Below, in pieces: positions 6,641-13,173 of a stretch of DNA of 13,173 nt. Positions within the stretch are counted from its first letter, which is position 1. Each line of letters starts with the position of its first letter. The notes under the pieces are model-generated. The model had not been told where the DNA came from. It saw nothing but the letters and a program-made list of their open reading frames with translations, and searched no databases. The stretch spans positions 1 through 13,173 of the forward strand of contig DATFXR010000559.1 in the NCBI GenBank assembly GCA_035315685.1. Reading direction: 5' to 3'. A program made the position numbers and the translations under genes. This DNA is from QHWK01 sp035315685 (GTDB lineage Bacteria > Acidobacteriota > Vicinamibacteria > Vicinamibacterales > CAVVIG01).

Positions 6641-9613
6641 GTGGCGCGCGCTGACCTCGACGCCGTGCATGTAGACGGTCGCGATGCGGCGCGTGTTGCC
6701 GATCGAGTCGAGCGGGTTCGCGTCGAGGACGAGGAAGTCGGCCGACTTGCCGGGCGCGAGCGTGCCGAGACTATCGAGCTCGAGGATCCCGGCGGTAGTG
6801 CGCGTCGCGGCGACGATCGCCTGCGCCGGCGTGAGGCCGGCCTTCACCATCAACTCCAGCTCGACATGCGATGCAAGACCGAACGCGCCGCCACCGCTGA
6901 CGCCTCCGGTATCGGTGCCGAGCCCGAGCTTCACGCCCGCCTTGTGCAGGGCCGCGACGTTGCGCAGCAGGAGATCGGCCGACTCGATCGCGCGCTGCAG
7001 CGTCGCCGGCGCCGCCGCAGGCAGGAACCCGTTGCGCAGCTGCTCGATCTCCGCTGCCGACATCGTCTCGCGGACGATCGGTTCATCGAGCCACTCCGGC
7101 GGCCCGCCGTAGATCGCGTTGCGCTCGCCCCACATCGTCTCGAGGAAGAAGACGTTCGGCCGTTCCTTCAGCATGGCCAGCAGCTCGGCGTCGACGTCGC
7201 GATCGCGGACGCAGTGAGCGAAGCCGTCGACGCCGCTGCGTAGCAGGTCCTTCGCATCGTCGAGTGCCGCAATGTGCGCCATCACGCGCACGCCGTGCTT
7301 GTGCGCCTCATCGATGATCGCGCGGTACAGATTGGGCTTCAGCTTCTCGACGGTGCCGTTGCGATCGTCGACCCAGATCTTGATCAGGTCCGGCTTACGG
7401 GCCGCGAGCTCGCGAACCTTGTCGCGCGCTTCTACTTCCGTCGTGACGCCGTACGCCGCATCGCGCATCGGTACCCCGGGCCCGGCGTTCGGCATCGCGA
7501 AGCCGCGACCCGCGGTCAGGTATCGCGTCCCGGTGCGGTGCTCTTCCCGGATCTGGAAGGGAAGCTCGCCGCGTCCCGTTCCGGCTTCGAGCACGGCGGC
7601 GACCCCGTAGTACGACAGCCGATCGAACGTGTCGAGCAGGGTGTCACGGGTGTAGTTCGCGGCGGTGAAGGTCGTCCCGCGGCGGTAGCCGAGATGCACG
7701 TGCGCGTCGATGAGCGCCGGCATCACGGTCTTGCCAGTCAGGTCCACGCGCCTTGCGCCAGCCGCGTCGAGCGCCCCCTTCTGGCCGACCTGCGTGATGC
7801 GATCGCCGGTCACCATGAACGCCGCGTTGTCGACCGGCGCGCTGCCGTCGCCGGCAATCAATCGTGCGCCTTCGAAGATCGTCGCCCCGGCGGCGTCGGC
7901 CCGCGCGCGCTCGTCGGTCGGCGGCGCCGTCGTGTCGAGCGGTTCGAGCTTGACGATCGACGCGCCATGGTTGTTGCCCACCCAGAAGGTGACCGGCGTG
8001 GTGCGGTTGTCGACGAAGACGCGCCGCACGTTGGTGGCGCGGGGCAGCGCGTACTCGATGAAGCGGCCGGTGGCCGGATCGAGCCGGAGGATGCGATCGT
8101 TGTACTCACCGCCACTCCAGACGTTGCCGTTCTTGTCGGCGGTCACGTCATATGGATACGCGCCGGGCGTCGGCACGGGCCATTCCTGGAACTTCTCGGT
8201 GCGCGTGTCGAACATCCCGATGCGATCACCGTTGTTCTCGCCGAACCACAGCCGATCCTGCGCGTCCATCATGCCGCGGCGCGGCCCCGAGCGCGCCGTC
8301 GGCGTCTTGAAGATCTTGATCTCGCCGCTCTTCGCGTCGATGCGACCGACGTCCTCGGCGCCGAGGACGAGGAAATAGCCGTTGTTCTTCGAATCGGGAA
8401 TCACGTCGTAGACGTTCGGCCGCGGAATCTTGTAGGGCTCGAACACGTCGAACCGTCCGCTCTTCGGATCGAGCCGGAGCACGGTGTAGGTGCCCGCGTC
8501 CTGCAGCCACACTCTGCCGTCGACGTGCGCCCGATCGGGGCTCACCTGGTTGATCTGGACGTGCGGCCCGTTCAGATCGGGCGGCAGGCTCCAGGTCTCG
8601 AACGTCTCGGTCTTGCGATCGAACTTCGCGATGCCGCCCTGGAACTGCATCCCGAGCCACGGGTTTTCATCGCGGTCGAAGCGGACCCCGAGGATGCCGG
8701 TCGGCGCCGACTCCTTCAGCGTCGGAATCTCGTACTCGACGATCTGCCCGCTTCTGGGGTCGAGCTTGCCGAGAATCTGCTCGCCGAAGCTCGCATACCA
8801 CGCGGTGCCGGTCGAGTCGACGATCACGTCGTGCGGCTGCCGGGTCCGCTGCGGCAGGTCGTACTCGGTGTAGATCACCTGCGTCGCTTTGCCAGTCGGC
8901 CGCGGCAGGGTTTTGAACTGATAGGTCCATTGCGGCGCGGCGCTGAGATTGATCGTCGCGAGGTACTCGGCCTGACGCCGCCACGCGGCGTGTTGCTGTT
9001 CGGGCGAGATCGGGCCGCCGCCGATCCGCGGCGCGACCAGCTTCTGGATCTTCATCGGGAACGACAGCTGCGGATAGGTGGACATCCGCTCGATCACCGC
9101 CACCATCTGGTCCGCGGTGTACTTCGTCCGCGCGATCCGCTCGAGAGTGTGGCAGTGCGTGCAGCCACGGATCGACGATTTCTGCTCGGGGGTGCCTGGA
9201 AAGCTCGCGAGCCATTCCGCGTTCGAGAGCTGCGCGGCGACGTCCTTCGCCCGGCGCAGCTTCAGATCGGCCGTCGTCGCCTTCGCCGCAGCGATCGTCA
9301 GCGTCGGCGGCGGATCGAGATCGTAGCCGGTCGCCTTGATGCGCAGCGCGTACTGTCCCGGCTCGAGCCGCGATCGAGGGAAGCGGAAGCGGCCGCTCTG
9401 ATCGGTGACCACCGTGGTCGTGATGGTCGAGCCGGTCTTTTTGGCGCTGACGAGCACGCCTTCGAGGGGGCCTTCGTCCGGCATGCTGACGACGCCGGTG
9501 AGCGCGGTGTCGTCTTGCCGCTGCTGCGCCTGAAGCTGGCGCTGCAACGGGCGCGGTGAGAGCGCGATGAGTCCGCAGACGACCGGCACGACCAGCAGCA
9601 GCCGTGATCGCAT
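6611..9613 (-). CDS. Secreted fusion: CarboxypepD_reg-like + CxxCH haem motif + Vgb-like propeller + amidohydrolase
   Basis: A 1000-aa exported multidomain protein. Residues 1-30 are a signal peptide. About 35-120 is a carboxypeptidase-regulatory-like beta-sandwich (TALTGVVSMPDEGPLEGVLV, then TDQSGRFRFP). CTHCH at 151-155 is a c-type haem-binding motif in a short cytochrome-like segment (about 130-225). About 243-558 is a streptogramin-lyase (Vgb)-like beta-propeller with repeated LDPxSGxxxEY blades. About 575-1000 is an amidohydrolase of the imidazolonepropionase/prolidase-like type with the metal-site residues in order: H638 and H640 (DAHVH), K745 (LIKIW, possible carboxylysine), H780 (VMAH), H800 (FAH) and D901 (LGTDTGG). 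ATG at 9613 is chosen over an upstream GTG (9640) because GGAGG lies 5 nt before it. The substrate is unknown. I would expect these two halves as separate proteins; an unbroken frame with all catalytic residues argues for a real fusion. Confidence 0.92.
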   Translation of the reverse strand: MRSRLLLVVPVVCGLIALSPRPLQRQLQAQQRQDDTALTGVVSMPDEGPLEGVLVSAKKTGSTITTTVVTDQSGRFRFPRSRLEPGQYALRIKATGYDLDPPPTLTIAAAKATTADLKLRRAKDVAAQLSNAEWLASFPGTPEQKSSIRGCTHCHTLERIARTKYTADQMVAVIERMSTYPQLSFPMKIQKLVAPRIGGGPISPEQQHAAWRRQAEYLATINLSAAPQWTYQFKTLPRPTGKATQVIYTEYDLPQRTRQPHDVIVDSTGTAWYASFGEQILGKLDPRSGQIVEYEIPTLKESAPTGILGVRFDRDENPWLGMQFQGGIAKFDRKTETFETWSLPPDLNGPHVQINQVSPDRAHVDGRVWLQDAGTYTVLRLDPKSGRFDVFEPYKIPRPNVYDVIPDSKNNGYFLVLGAEDVGRIDAKSGEIKIFKTPTARSGPRRGMMDAQDRLWFGENNGDRIGMFDTRTEKFQEWPVPTPGAYPYDVTADKNGNVWSGGEYNDRILRLDPATGRFIEYALPRATNVRRVFVDNRTTPVTFWVGNNHGASIVKLEPLDTTAPPTDERARADAAGATIFEGARLIAGDGSAPVDNAAFMVTGDRITQVGQKGALDAAGARRVDLTGKTVMPALIDAHVHLGYRRGTTFTAANYTRDTLLDTFDRLSYYGVAAVLEAGTGRGELPFQIREEHRTGTRYLTAGRGFAMPNAGPGVPMRDAAYGVTTEVEARDKVRELAARKPDLIKIWVDDRNGTVEKLKPNLYRAIIDEAHKHGVRVMAHIAALDDAKDLLRSGVDGFAHCVRDRDVDAELLAMLKERPNVFFLETMWGERNAIYGGPPEWLDEPIVRETMSAAEIEQLRNGFLPAAAPATLQRAIESADLLLRNVAALHKAGVKLGLGTDTGGVSGGGAFGLASHVELELMVKAGLTPAQAIVAATRTTAGILELDSLGTLAPGKSADFLVLDANPLDSIGNTRRIATVYMHGVEVSARHGRSQSNQIP

Positions 9614-9658
9614 GGCGACCTCCGGGGCACATTCTGCCACGGGACAGCAACCCCGGAG
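9614..9658 (-). promoter_or_regulatory. Shine-Dalgarno-sequestering hairpin upstream of the fusion gene
   Basis: On the minus strand, CTCCGGGG (9658-9651) and CCCCGGAG (9627-9620) are perfect 8-bp complements with a 23-nt loop. The second arm contains GGAG of the GGAGG ribosome binding site (9623-9619), whose ATG follows 5 nt later. If folded in the mRNA, it would hide the site and reduce translation unless opened. The pairing is seen directly; the regulatory role is inferred. Confidence 0.5.
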
Positions 9659-9679
9659 CTGCCACGCGCTGCCCGACCG

Positions 9680-9829
9680 AAAGCAACCGCGGAGACCGCA
9701 GAGACCGCGGAAAGCAACGGCGGAGAACGCGGAGAACGGGGAGAACGCCGAGAAACAAGAAGTACTGGAAAAAAAGTCTCTGCGGTCTCTGCGCGCTCTG
9801 CGGTTGCTTTGCGTCCCGAAACCGGACGC
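9680..9829. repeat. R3: inverted 9-nt-period repeat with a doubled left arm
   Basis: The first left arm (9680-9710) starts AAAGCAACCGCGGAGACC and carries the 30 bases shared with R1. It breaks off after CCGCGG and a second left arm starts with AAAGCAACGG (9711-9755), running as ACGCGGAGA-type units. After a short spacer and an A7 run, the right arm GTCTCTGCGGTCTCTGCGCG...GGTTGCTTT (9776-9810) is complementary to the left arms. A 6-bp hairpin GCGTCC/GGACGC (9811-9829) follows. This fills the first part of the spacer between the divergent fusion and permease genes. The next stretch, 9830-9952, is GC-rich and shows no gene or clear signal. Confidence 0.82.
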
Positions 9830-9952
9830 GCGCGTGCCACAGGCGGTCGGTGCCCGGTCGGGACCGCGGCATTGGCGCGCGATTGCGGCGGCACATCAGT
9901 TGCGTCCGCCACTGCCGGCCCCGACGCGTCCTACGCGCAAGGGCGCATGAAC

Positions 9953-10157
9953 CGCGGAGCTCGCGGAGCACGCAGAGGAGCGCGCGCGACGCGGCCGGCG
10001 TAGCCGGCCGCTCGATGCAACGCGAAGTGCCCGGCAAACGCAAAACCAACGATTTGCCCGTTTGTGTTTGCCGGGCTCTTCACGTTGCATTGGCCCGCGT
10101 CGCGGGCGTCGCGCGCATTCTTCTTCGTGTCCTTCGTGCCTTCGTGGCTTCGTGGGA
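9953..10157. repeat. R4: nested palindromic element with three inner hairpins
   Basis: The left flank has CGCGGAG/CGCGGAG/CGCAGAG at 9953, 9962 and 9971 (9-nt steps). The right flank has TTCGTG at 10124, 10133, 10141 and 10149 (9-, 8- and 8-nt steps). Inside, an 11-bp inverted repeat GCGCGCGACGC (9982-9992) / GCGTCGCGCGC (10106-10116) encloses three hairpins: CGGCCGGC-GTA-GCCGGCCG (9992-10010), a 76-nt palindrome (10015-10090), and GCCCGCG-T-CGCGGGC (10093-10107). The hairpin ends touch the enclosing arms by a base or two, so not all can form fully at once. The layout resembles a multibranched junction. No ORF of coding quality lies inside. It may be a non-autonomous mobile element, a structured RNA or a REP-like cluster. 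Confidence 0.75.
10015..10090. repeat. 76-nt near-perfect palindrome (core of R4)
   Basis: The left arm starts ATGCAACGCGAAGTGCCCGG and the right arm is its reverse complement with three mismatches over about 30 bp. The loop is roughly 16 nt and richer in A/T. This is the longest stem in the window. Confidence 0.85.
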
Positions 10158-10241
10158 GGCCGCTGCGAAGGCGGCGGCTCAGTGAACTCTGCGGACTTTG
10201 CACGCCCGGCGTCGAGCGTGTGGCCAGGAGCAGCAGTCACT

Positions 10242-12656
10242 ATGACCGACATCAGAAACGCCGTGCGCGCGCTGCGCAAGGCCCCTGGATTCTCGCTGGT
10301 CGCCGTGCTGACGATCGCCGTCGGCATCGGCGCGAACACGACGCTCTTCTCCGTCTACGACCGGCTCGTGCTCAATCCGGTGACGATTCCGCATCCTTCG
10401 TCGCTGGTCGCGATCTGGGTCAGCAATCCGCAGCTGAACTTCAACGCGCCAGCGATGTCGTGGCCGCGTTACGAGGACACGGTCGCGCATGCGGCGTCGT
10501 TCGAGTCGCTCGGCATCTCGGCGTTCGACAACTTCACGCTCACGGGCAACGGCGATCCCGAGCAGTTGAACGGTCAGCGCGTGAGCGCGTCGTTTTTCCC
10601 AACGCTCGGCATCATGCCGATGAGCGGCCGAAATTTCACGTCGCAGGAGGACCTGCCGAACGGACCGGCAGTCTGCATCCTGAGTCACGAACTCTGGCAG
10701 ACGCGCTTCGGCGGCCGCCGCGAGATCGTCGGCTCGACAATCACGCTGAACGGGCAGCCGTGGCAGGTAGTCGGCATTCTGCCACCGCGTCTCAGCCCGC
10801 CGTTCGCACAAGTGCAGGTATTCGCACCGCGGGTGTTCGAAGTGGGCGGGCTGACGCCGATTCAGGTGCAGAATGGCGCCGGCTACGCGCAGCCGATCGG
10901 GCGGCTGAAGGCGGGCCTGTCGCTCGCGCAGGCGGCGAGTGAGCTGACCACGCTCGGCCGCAGCTACAAGGAGCGGTTTGCCACTCGTCTCGACGCGAAC
11001 AACGCCGCCGAGCCGCGGATGTACGTGGCCGCACTCGTCGGCAACCTCGAGCCGACGTTCTACACGTTGCTCGCCGCGGTCAGCTTGGTCCTGCTGATCG
11101 CCTGCGCGAACGTCGCGTCGTTGTTTCTCGGCCGGCTGACATCGCGCGTGCGCGAGGTTGCCGTCCGCCAGGCGCTCGGCGCGACGCGCCGCCGTGTCAT
11201 GAAGCAGTTCCTCGTTGAAAGCCTGGTGTTCTCCATCATCGCCGCGACTCTGGGCGTCCTGATCGCGATGTGGGGCCTTGTCGCGATCCAGTCGATCATC
11301 GCGACGCAGCTGCCGCCGAACACCACGCTCACGCTGAACTGGCGGGCGCTGGCCTATACCGGCGCGGTCACGCTGGCCACGGCGCTGCTCGTCGGCCTGG
11401 TCCCCGCGCTGCAGGCGTCGCGCACCGAGCTGGTCGAGACGTTGAAAGACAGCGCGCGTGGATCGTCGAGCGAGCGCAGCGGGCGCCTGCGCGCGGTGCT
11501 GATTGTCGCCGAGGTTGCGCTCTCGGTTGTCCTGCTGGTCGGCTCGGCGCTGCTGCTCATCAGCTTCATCACCCTTCAGCGCACACCGCCCGGCTTCGAG
11601 GCGAAGGGTGCGGCCGCGGCATTCGTCGGCGTGCCGGCAGCACGCTACGGCACGCCAGCGCAGCAGGCTCAATTCTTCAACGAGGTGGCGGCGCGGCTCG
11701 AATCGCAACCGCGGGTGTCAGCGGCGGCCGCGGTAATCGGGTTGCCGATGTCGGGGTTCAACCCGCGATCGCCGTACAGCGTCGGCGGCCGTCCCGTCCT
11801 GCCGCTGCCACAGCGTCCGATCGCCAACCTCGGGATCGTCAGCGATCACTACTTCACCGTGATGCGGATGACATTCGCCGCCGGCCGCGCGTTCAACGAG
11901 GGCGATCGCGAGGGCGCACCAGGCGTGTGCATCATCAACCAATCGCTGGCGAAGCGCCTGTTTCCTGGCGAATCCGCGCTCGGCAAGATCATCCTCCGCG
12001 GCCGCGACGCGGAGCTGAAGGCAGAGATCGTTGGCGTGATCCACGACGTCAAGACGAATGGATTGAACGTTCCCGCGCCTGACGAAATCTACTATCCGAT
12101 TCGCCAGGTGCCGCGGCCGGGGATGGCGATCGTCGCGCGCACGGAGGGCGACGCCGCCACGCTCCAGCCGATTCTTCGCGCGACAGTGACCGCGGTCGAC
12201 AAGGATCAGCCGATCTCGTTCTTCGCGACGCTCGAGACCAACATCGCGCAAAGCCTTGGCGTGCAGCGGATCGTCGCCTCGCTGACGTCGACCTTTGCGG
12301 GTCTGGCGCTGCTGCTCTCCGCGATCGGGCTGTACTCGGTGCTGGCGTATGCCGTGTCGCGGCGGACGCCGGAGATCGGCATCCGGATGGCGCTCGGCGC
12401 GCAGCCGGGCCAGGTCGTCGGTCTCGTCCTCCGCGACGGACTGCGGCTCGTCAGCATCGGCCTGGTCGGGGGTCTTGCCGCGGCGGCCGGCGCCGCCCGG
12501 CTCATCGAAACGCTGCTCTTTGGTGTCCGCCCGCTGGACCCGATCGTCTACGGCGGCGTCGCGGGCGTCTTCACGATCGTCGCGATGCTCGCGTGCCTGG
12601 TGCCGTCGCTGCGGGCGTCACGAATCGATCCACTGCTCGCGCTTCGCGCCGAGTAG
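10242..12656 (+). CDS. ADOP-type ABC transporter permease (MacB-like periplasmic core and FtsX domains, duplicated)
   Basis: This 804-aa inner-membrane protein is of the Acidobacterial Duplicated Orphan Permease type: two MacB_PCD-FtsX modules in tandem. Residues 1-14 (RNAVRALRKAPGF) are the usual cytoplasmic lead; the first membrane segment is about 16-38, the first periplasmic core about 45-265, and membrane helices run at about 270-298, 323-350 and 370-392. REVAVRQALGATRRRV (304-319) is the first FtsX signature. The second module starts near 415 (helix 417-445), has its periplasmic core at about 455-670, helices at about 677-705, 735-755 and 768-790, and the second signature PEIGIRMALGAQPGQVV (710-726). 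It ends RASRIDPLLALRAE, the normal end of the family. ATG at 10242 is preferred over starts up to 60 codons upstream because AGGAG (10226-10230) precedes it and the family begins here. No ATPase partner is nearby. The substrate is unknown. Confidence 0.95.
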   Translation: MTDIRNAVRALRKAPGFSLVAVLTIAVGIGANTTLFSVYDRLVLNPVTIPHPSSLVAIWVSNPQLNFNAPAMSWPRYEDTVAHAASFESLGISAFDNFTLTGNGDPEQLNGQRVSASFFPTLGIMPMSGRNFTSQEDLPNGPAVCILSHELWQTRFGGRREIVGSTITLNGQPWQVVGILPPRLSPPFAQVQVFAPRVFEVGGLTPIQVQNGAGYAQPIGRLKAGLSLAQAASELTTLGRSYKERFATRLDANNAAEPRMYVAALVGNLEPTFYTLLAAVSLVLLIACANVASLFLGRLTSRVREVAVRQALGATRRRVMKQFLVESLVFSIIAATLGVLIAMWGLVAIQSIIATQLPPNTTLTLNWRALAYTGAVTLATALLVGLVPALQASRTELVETLKDSARGSSSERSGRLRAVLIVAEVALSVVLLVGSALLLISFITLQRTPPGFEAKGAAAAFVGVPAARYGTPAQQAQFFNEVAARLESQPRVSAAAAVIGLPMSGFNPRSPYSVGGRPVLPLPQRPIANLGIVSDHYFTVMRMTFAAGRAFNEGDREGAPGVCIINQSLAKRLFPGESALGKIILRGRDAELKAEIVGVIHDVKTNGLNVPAPDEIYYPIRQVPRPGMAIVARTEGDAATLQPILRATVTAVDKDQPISFFATLETNIAQSLGVQRIVASLTSTFAGLALLLSAIGLYSVLAYAVSRRTPEIGIRMALGAQPGQVVGLVLRDGLRLVSIGLVGGLAAAAGAARLIETLLFGVRPLDPIVYGGVAGVFTIVAMLACLVPSLRASRIDPLLALRAE

Positions 12657-12812
12657 GCCAGGCGGGTCGAGCAGGTCGGGCAGGGCAGGCGGGTCGGAAG
12701 CGAATGAGCGTTTCCACGAGCGCGACGAGCTTAGTCGCTGCCATCGCGACCGATGTCTCCGACCGGTCCGACCTGCCAGACCTGCTTGACCTGCCTGACA
12801 TCTCCCGCCTGA
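12657..12812. repeat. R5: inverted 9-nt-period repeat of a different sequence (CAGGTC family)
   Basis: The left arm (12658-12698) begins two bases after the permease stop and is made of GCAGGTCGG / GCAGGGCAG / GCGGGTCGG units. The right arm (about 12763-12812) reads CCGACCTGC / CAGACCTGC / TTGACCTGC / CTGACATCT, then CCCGCCTGAC, and is complementary to the left arm apart from roughly one extra unit. Between them is a 5-bp hairpin GCGAC/GTCGC (12722-12738). The architecture matches R2 and R3 with an unrelated unit sequence. The right arm contains TTGACC (12786-12791), but I see no convincing promoter for the next gene. Confidence 0.75.
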
Positions 12813-12870
12813 CGTACGATAGCCTGATCGCGTCATCCGGGCTCCGGCCCGACTGTGGAGGATTGTCTCT

Positions 12871-13173
12871 ATGCTCAAACGCCGCGTGCTCATCGCTGCG
12901 CTCGCTGTTCTGACTGTCACGCCGCTCGTTGCGCAAGCCCCGAAGGGCTGGAAGATGCGCGTCGACCGCAGCACCAGCGCGTCGGATCCCGACGCAGCCG
13001 GCAACATCAAGTTCATGCAGATGGGATCGGTACTGCACGCCATTACGCCGCAGGCGGCCGTCTTCTGGAACCCGGCCAACACGGCGTCGGGGAACTACAC
13101 GCTGAAGGGGACGTTCACGTTGATGAAGCCGAGCGGCCACACCAACTACTACGGCCTCGTGTTCGGTGGCAGC
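12871..13173 (+). CDS. Secreted protein of unknown function, 3'-truncated by the window edge
   Basis: The first 101 residues of an exported protein are present. MLKRRVLIAALAVLTVTPLV is a signal peptide with likely cleavage at VAQA near residue 23. The mature part continues APKGWKMRVDRSTSASDPDA, then MQMGSVLHAITPQAAVFWNP and NYTLKGTFTLMKPSGHTNYY, before the frame runs off the window. The pattern of short strands with Gly, Asn and aromatics suggests a jelly-roll or LamG/DUF1080-like sandwich, a fold often used for carbohydrate binding, but the assignment is tentative. The start is firm: GGAGG (12857-12861) with a 9-nt spacer. Repeat R5 separates it from the permease gene, so co-transcription with the permease is uncertain. 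Confidence 0.85.
   Translation, partial: MLKRRVLIAALAVLTVTPLVAQAPKGWKMRVDRSTSASDPDAAGNIKFMQMGSVLHAITPQAAVFWNPANTASGNYTLKGTFTLMKPSGHTNYYGLVFGGS

Noticed and set aside
7274..9559. 761-codon open frame on the plus strand
   Set aside because: It is antisense to the fusion gene, whose domains and catalytic residues are intact; the plus-strand translation is low-quality and Arg/Val-rich.
9614..9640. Upstream GTG start for the fusion protein (adds MAECAPEVA)
   Set aside because: The extension precedes the basic end of the signal peptide and overlaps the GGAGG site used by the ATG at 9613.
8667..10049. 460-codon minus-strand frame running from the fusion gene through repeats R3 and R4
   Set aside because: It is an out-of-frame shadow of the fusion gene extended through 9-nt repeats, which stay open because 9 is a multiple of 3.
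9680..10157. CRISPR-like array
   Set aside because: The units are about 9 nt with no unique spacers and are arranged as inverted arms; no cas gene is present.
10062..10241. N-terminal extension of the permease by 60 codons
   Set aside because: It would translate through the R4 palindrome, and the family begins at MTDIRNAVRALRK with its own AGGAG site.
10179..11708. 509-codon minus-strand frame over the permease gene
   Set aside because: Antisense shadow of a clear ADOP permease; the composition is dominated by Arg, Asp and Gln with no membrane segments or motif.

Overview
The window is high-GC bacterial DNA that most resembles an uncultured soil Acidobacteriota, perhaps Vicinamibacteria. 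This rests on three things: a full-length permease of the Acidobacterial Duplicated Orphan Permease (ADOP) type, a long secreted Asp-box (BNR/VPS10-like) repeat protein with a Gly/Arg-rich tail, and many secreted proteins of unknown role. The phylum is inferred from gene content; no rRNA or marker gene is present.

Layout from left to right: a 5'-truncated M48 zinc protease (+); a convergent small ORF of 58 codons (-); a 909-aa secreted Asp-box repeat protein (+); a two-gene unit of a free-standing tRNA-binding-domain protein and a small secreted protein with an HExxH motif (+); a 206-aa secreted protein of unknown function behind a strong ribosome binding site (+); a convergent 1000-aa secreted fusion protein (-) joining a carboxypeptidase-regulatory-like domain, a c-type haem motif, a Vgb-like beta-propeller and an amidohydrolase; a gene-free stretch of about 630 bp rich in repeats; a divergent ADOP permease (+); and the start of another secreted protein (+) cut by the window end. 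Nearly everything encoded here acts outside the cytoplasm or in the membrane. No shared pathway is evident.

The most distinctive content is non-coding. At least five intergenic sites carry elements built from tandem units of about 9 nt (CGCAGAGAC-like, TTCGTGTCC-like or CAGGTCNGG-like). Most are arranged as inverted arms, so the transcript or single strand can fold. They begin right after stop codons (R1, R2, R5) or fill the divergent spacer (R3, R4). R1 and R3, about 5.2 kb apart, share 30 identical bases. R2 has been tandemly duplicated together with the last eight codons of the neighbouring fusion gene. R4 is a nested structure with three inner hairpins, one with a stem of about 30 bp. No transposase lies in the window, so any mobilising enzyme would act in trans.

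Other regulatory structure: an 8-bp GC hairpin that would sequester the Shine-Dalgarno sequence of the fusion gene, a 22-bp-spaced direct repeat ahead of the 206-aa secreted protein, and short hairpins at several gene ends.
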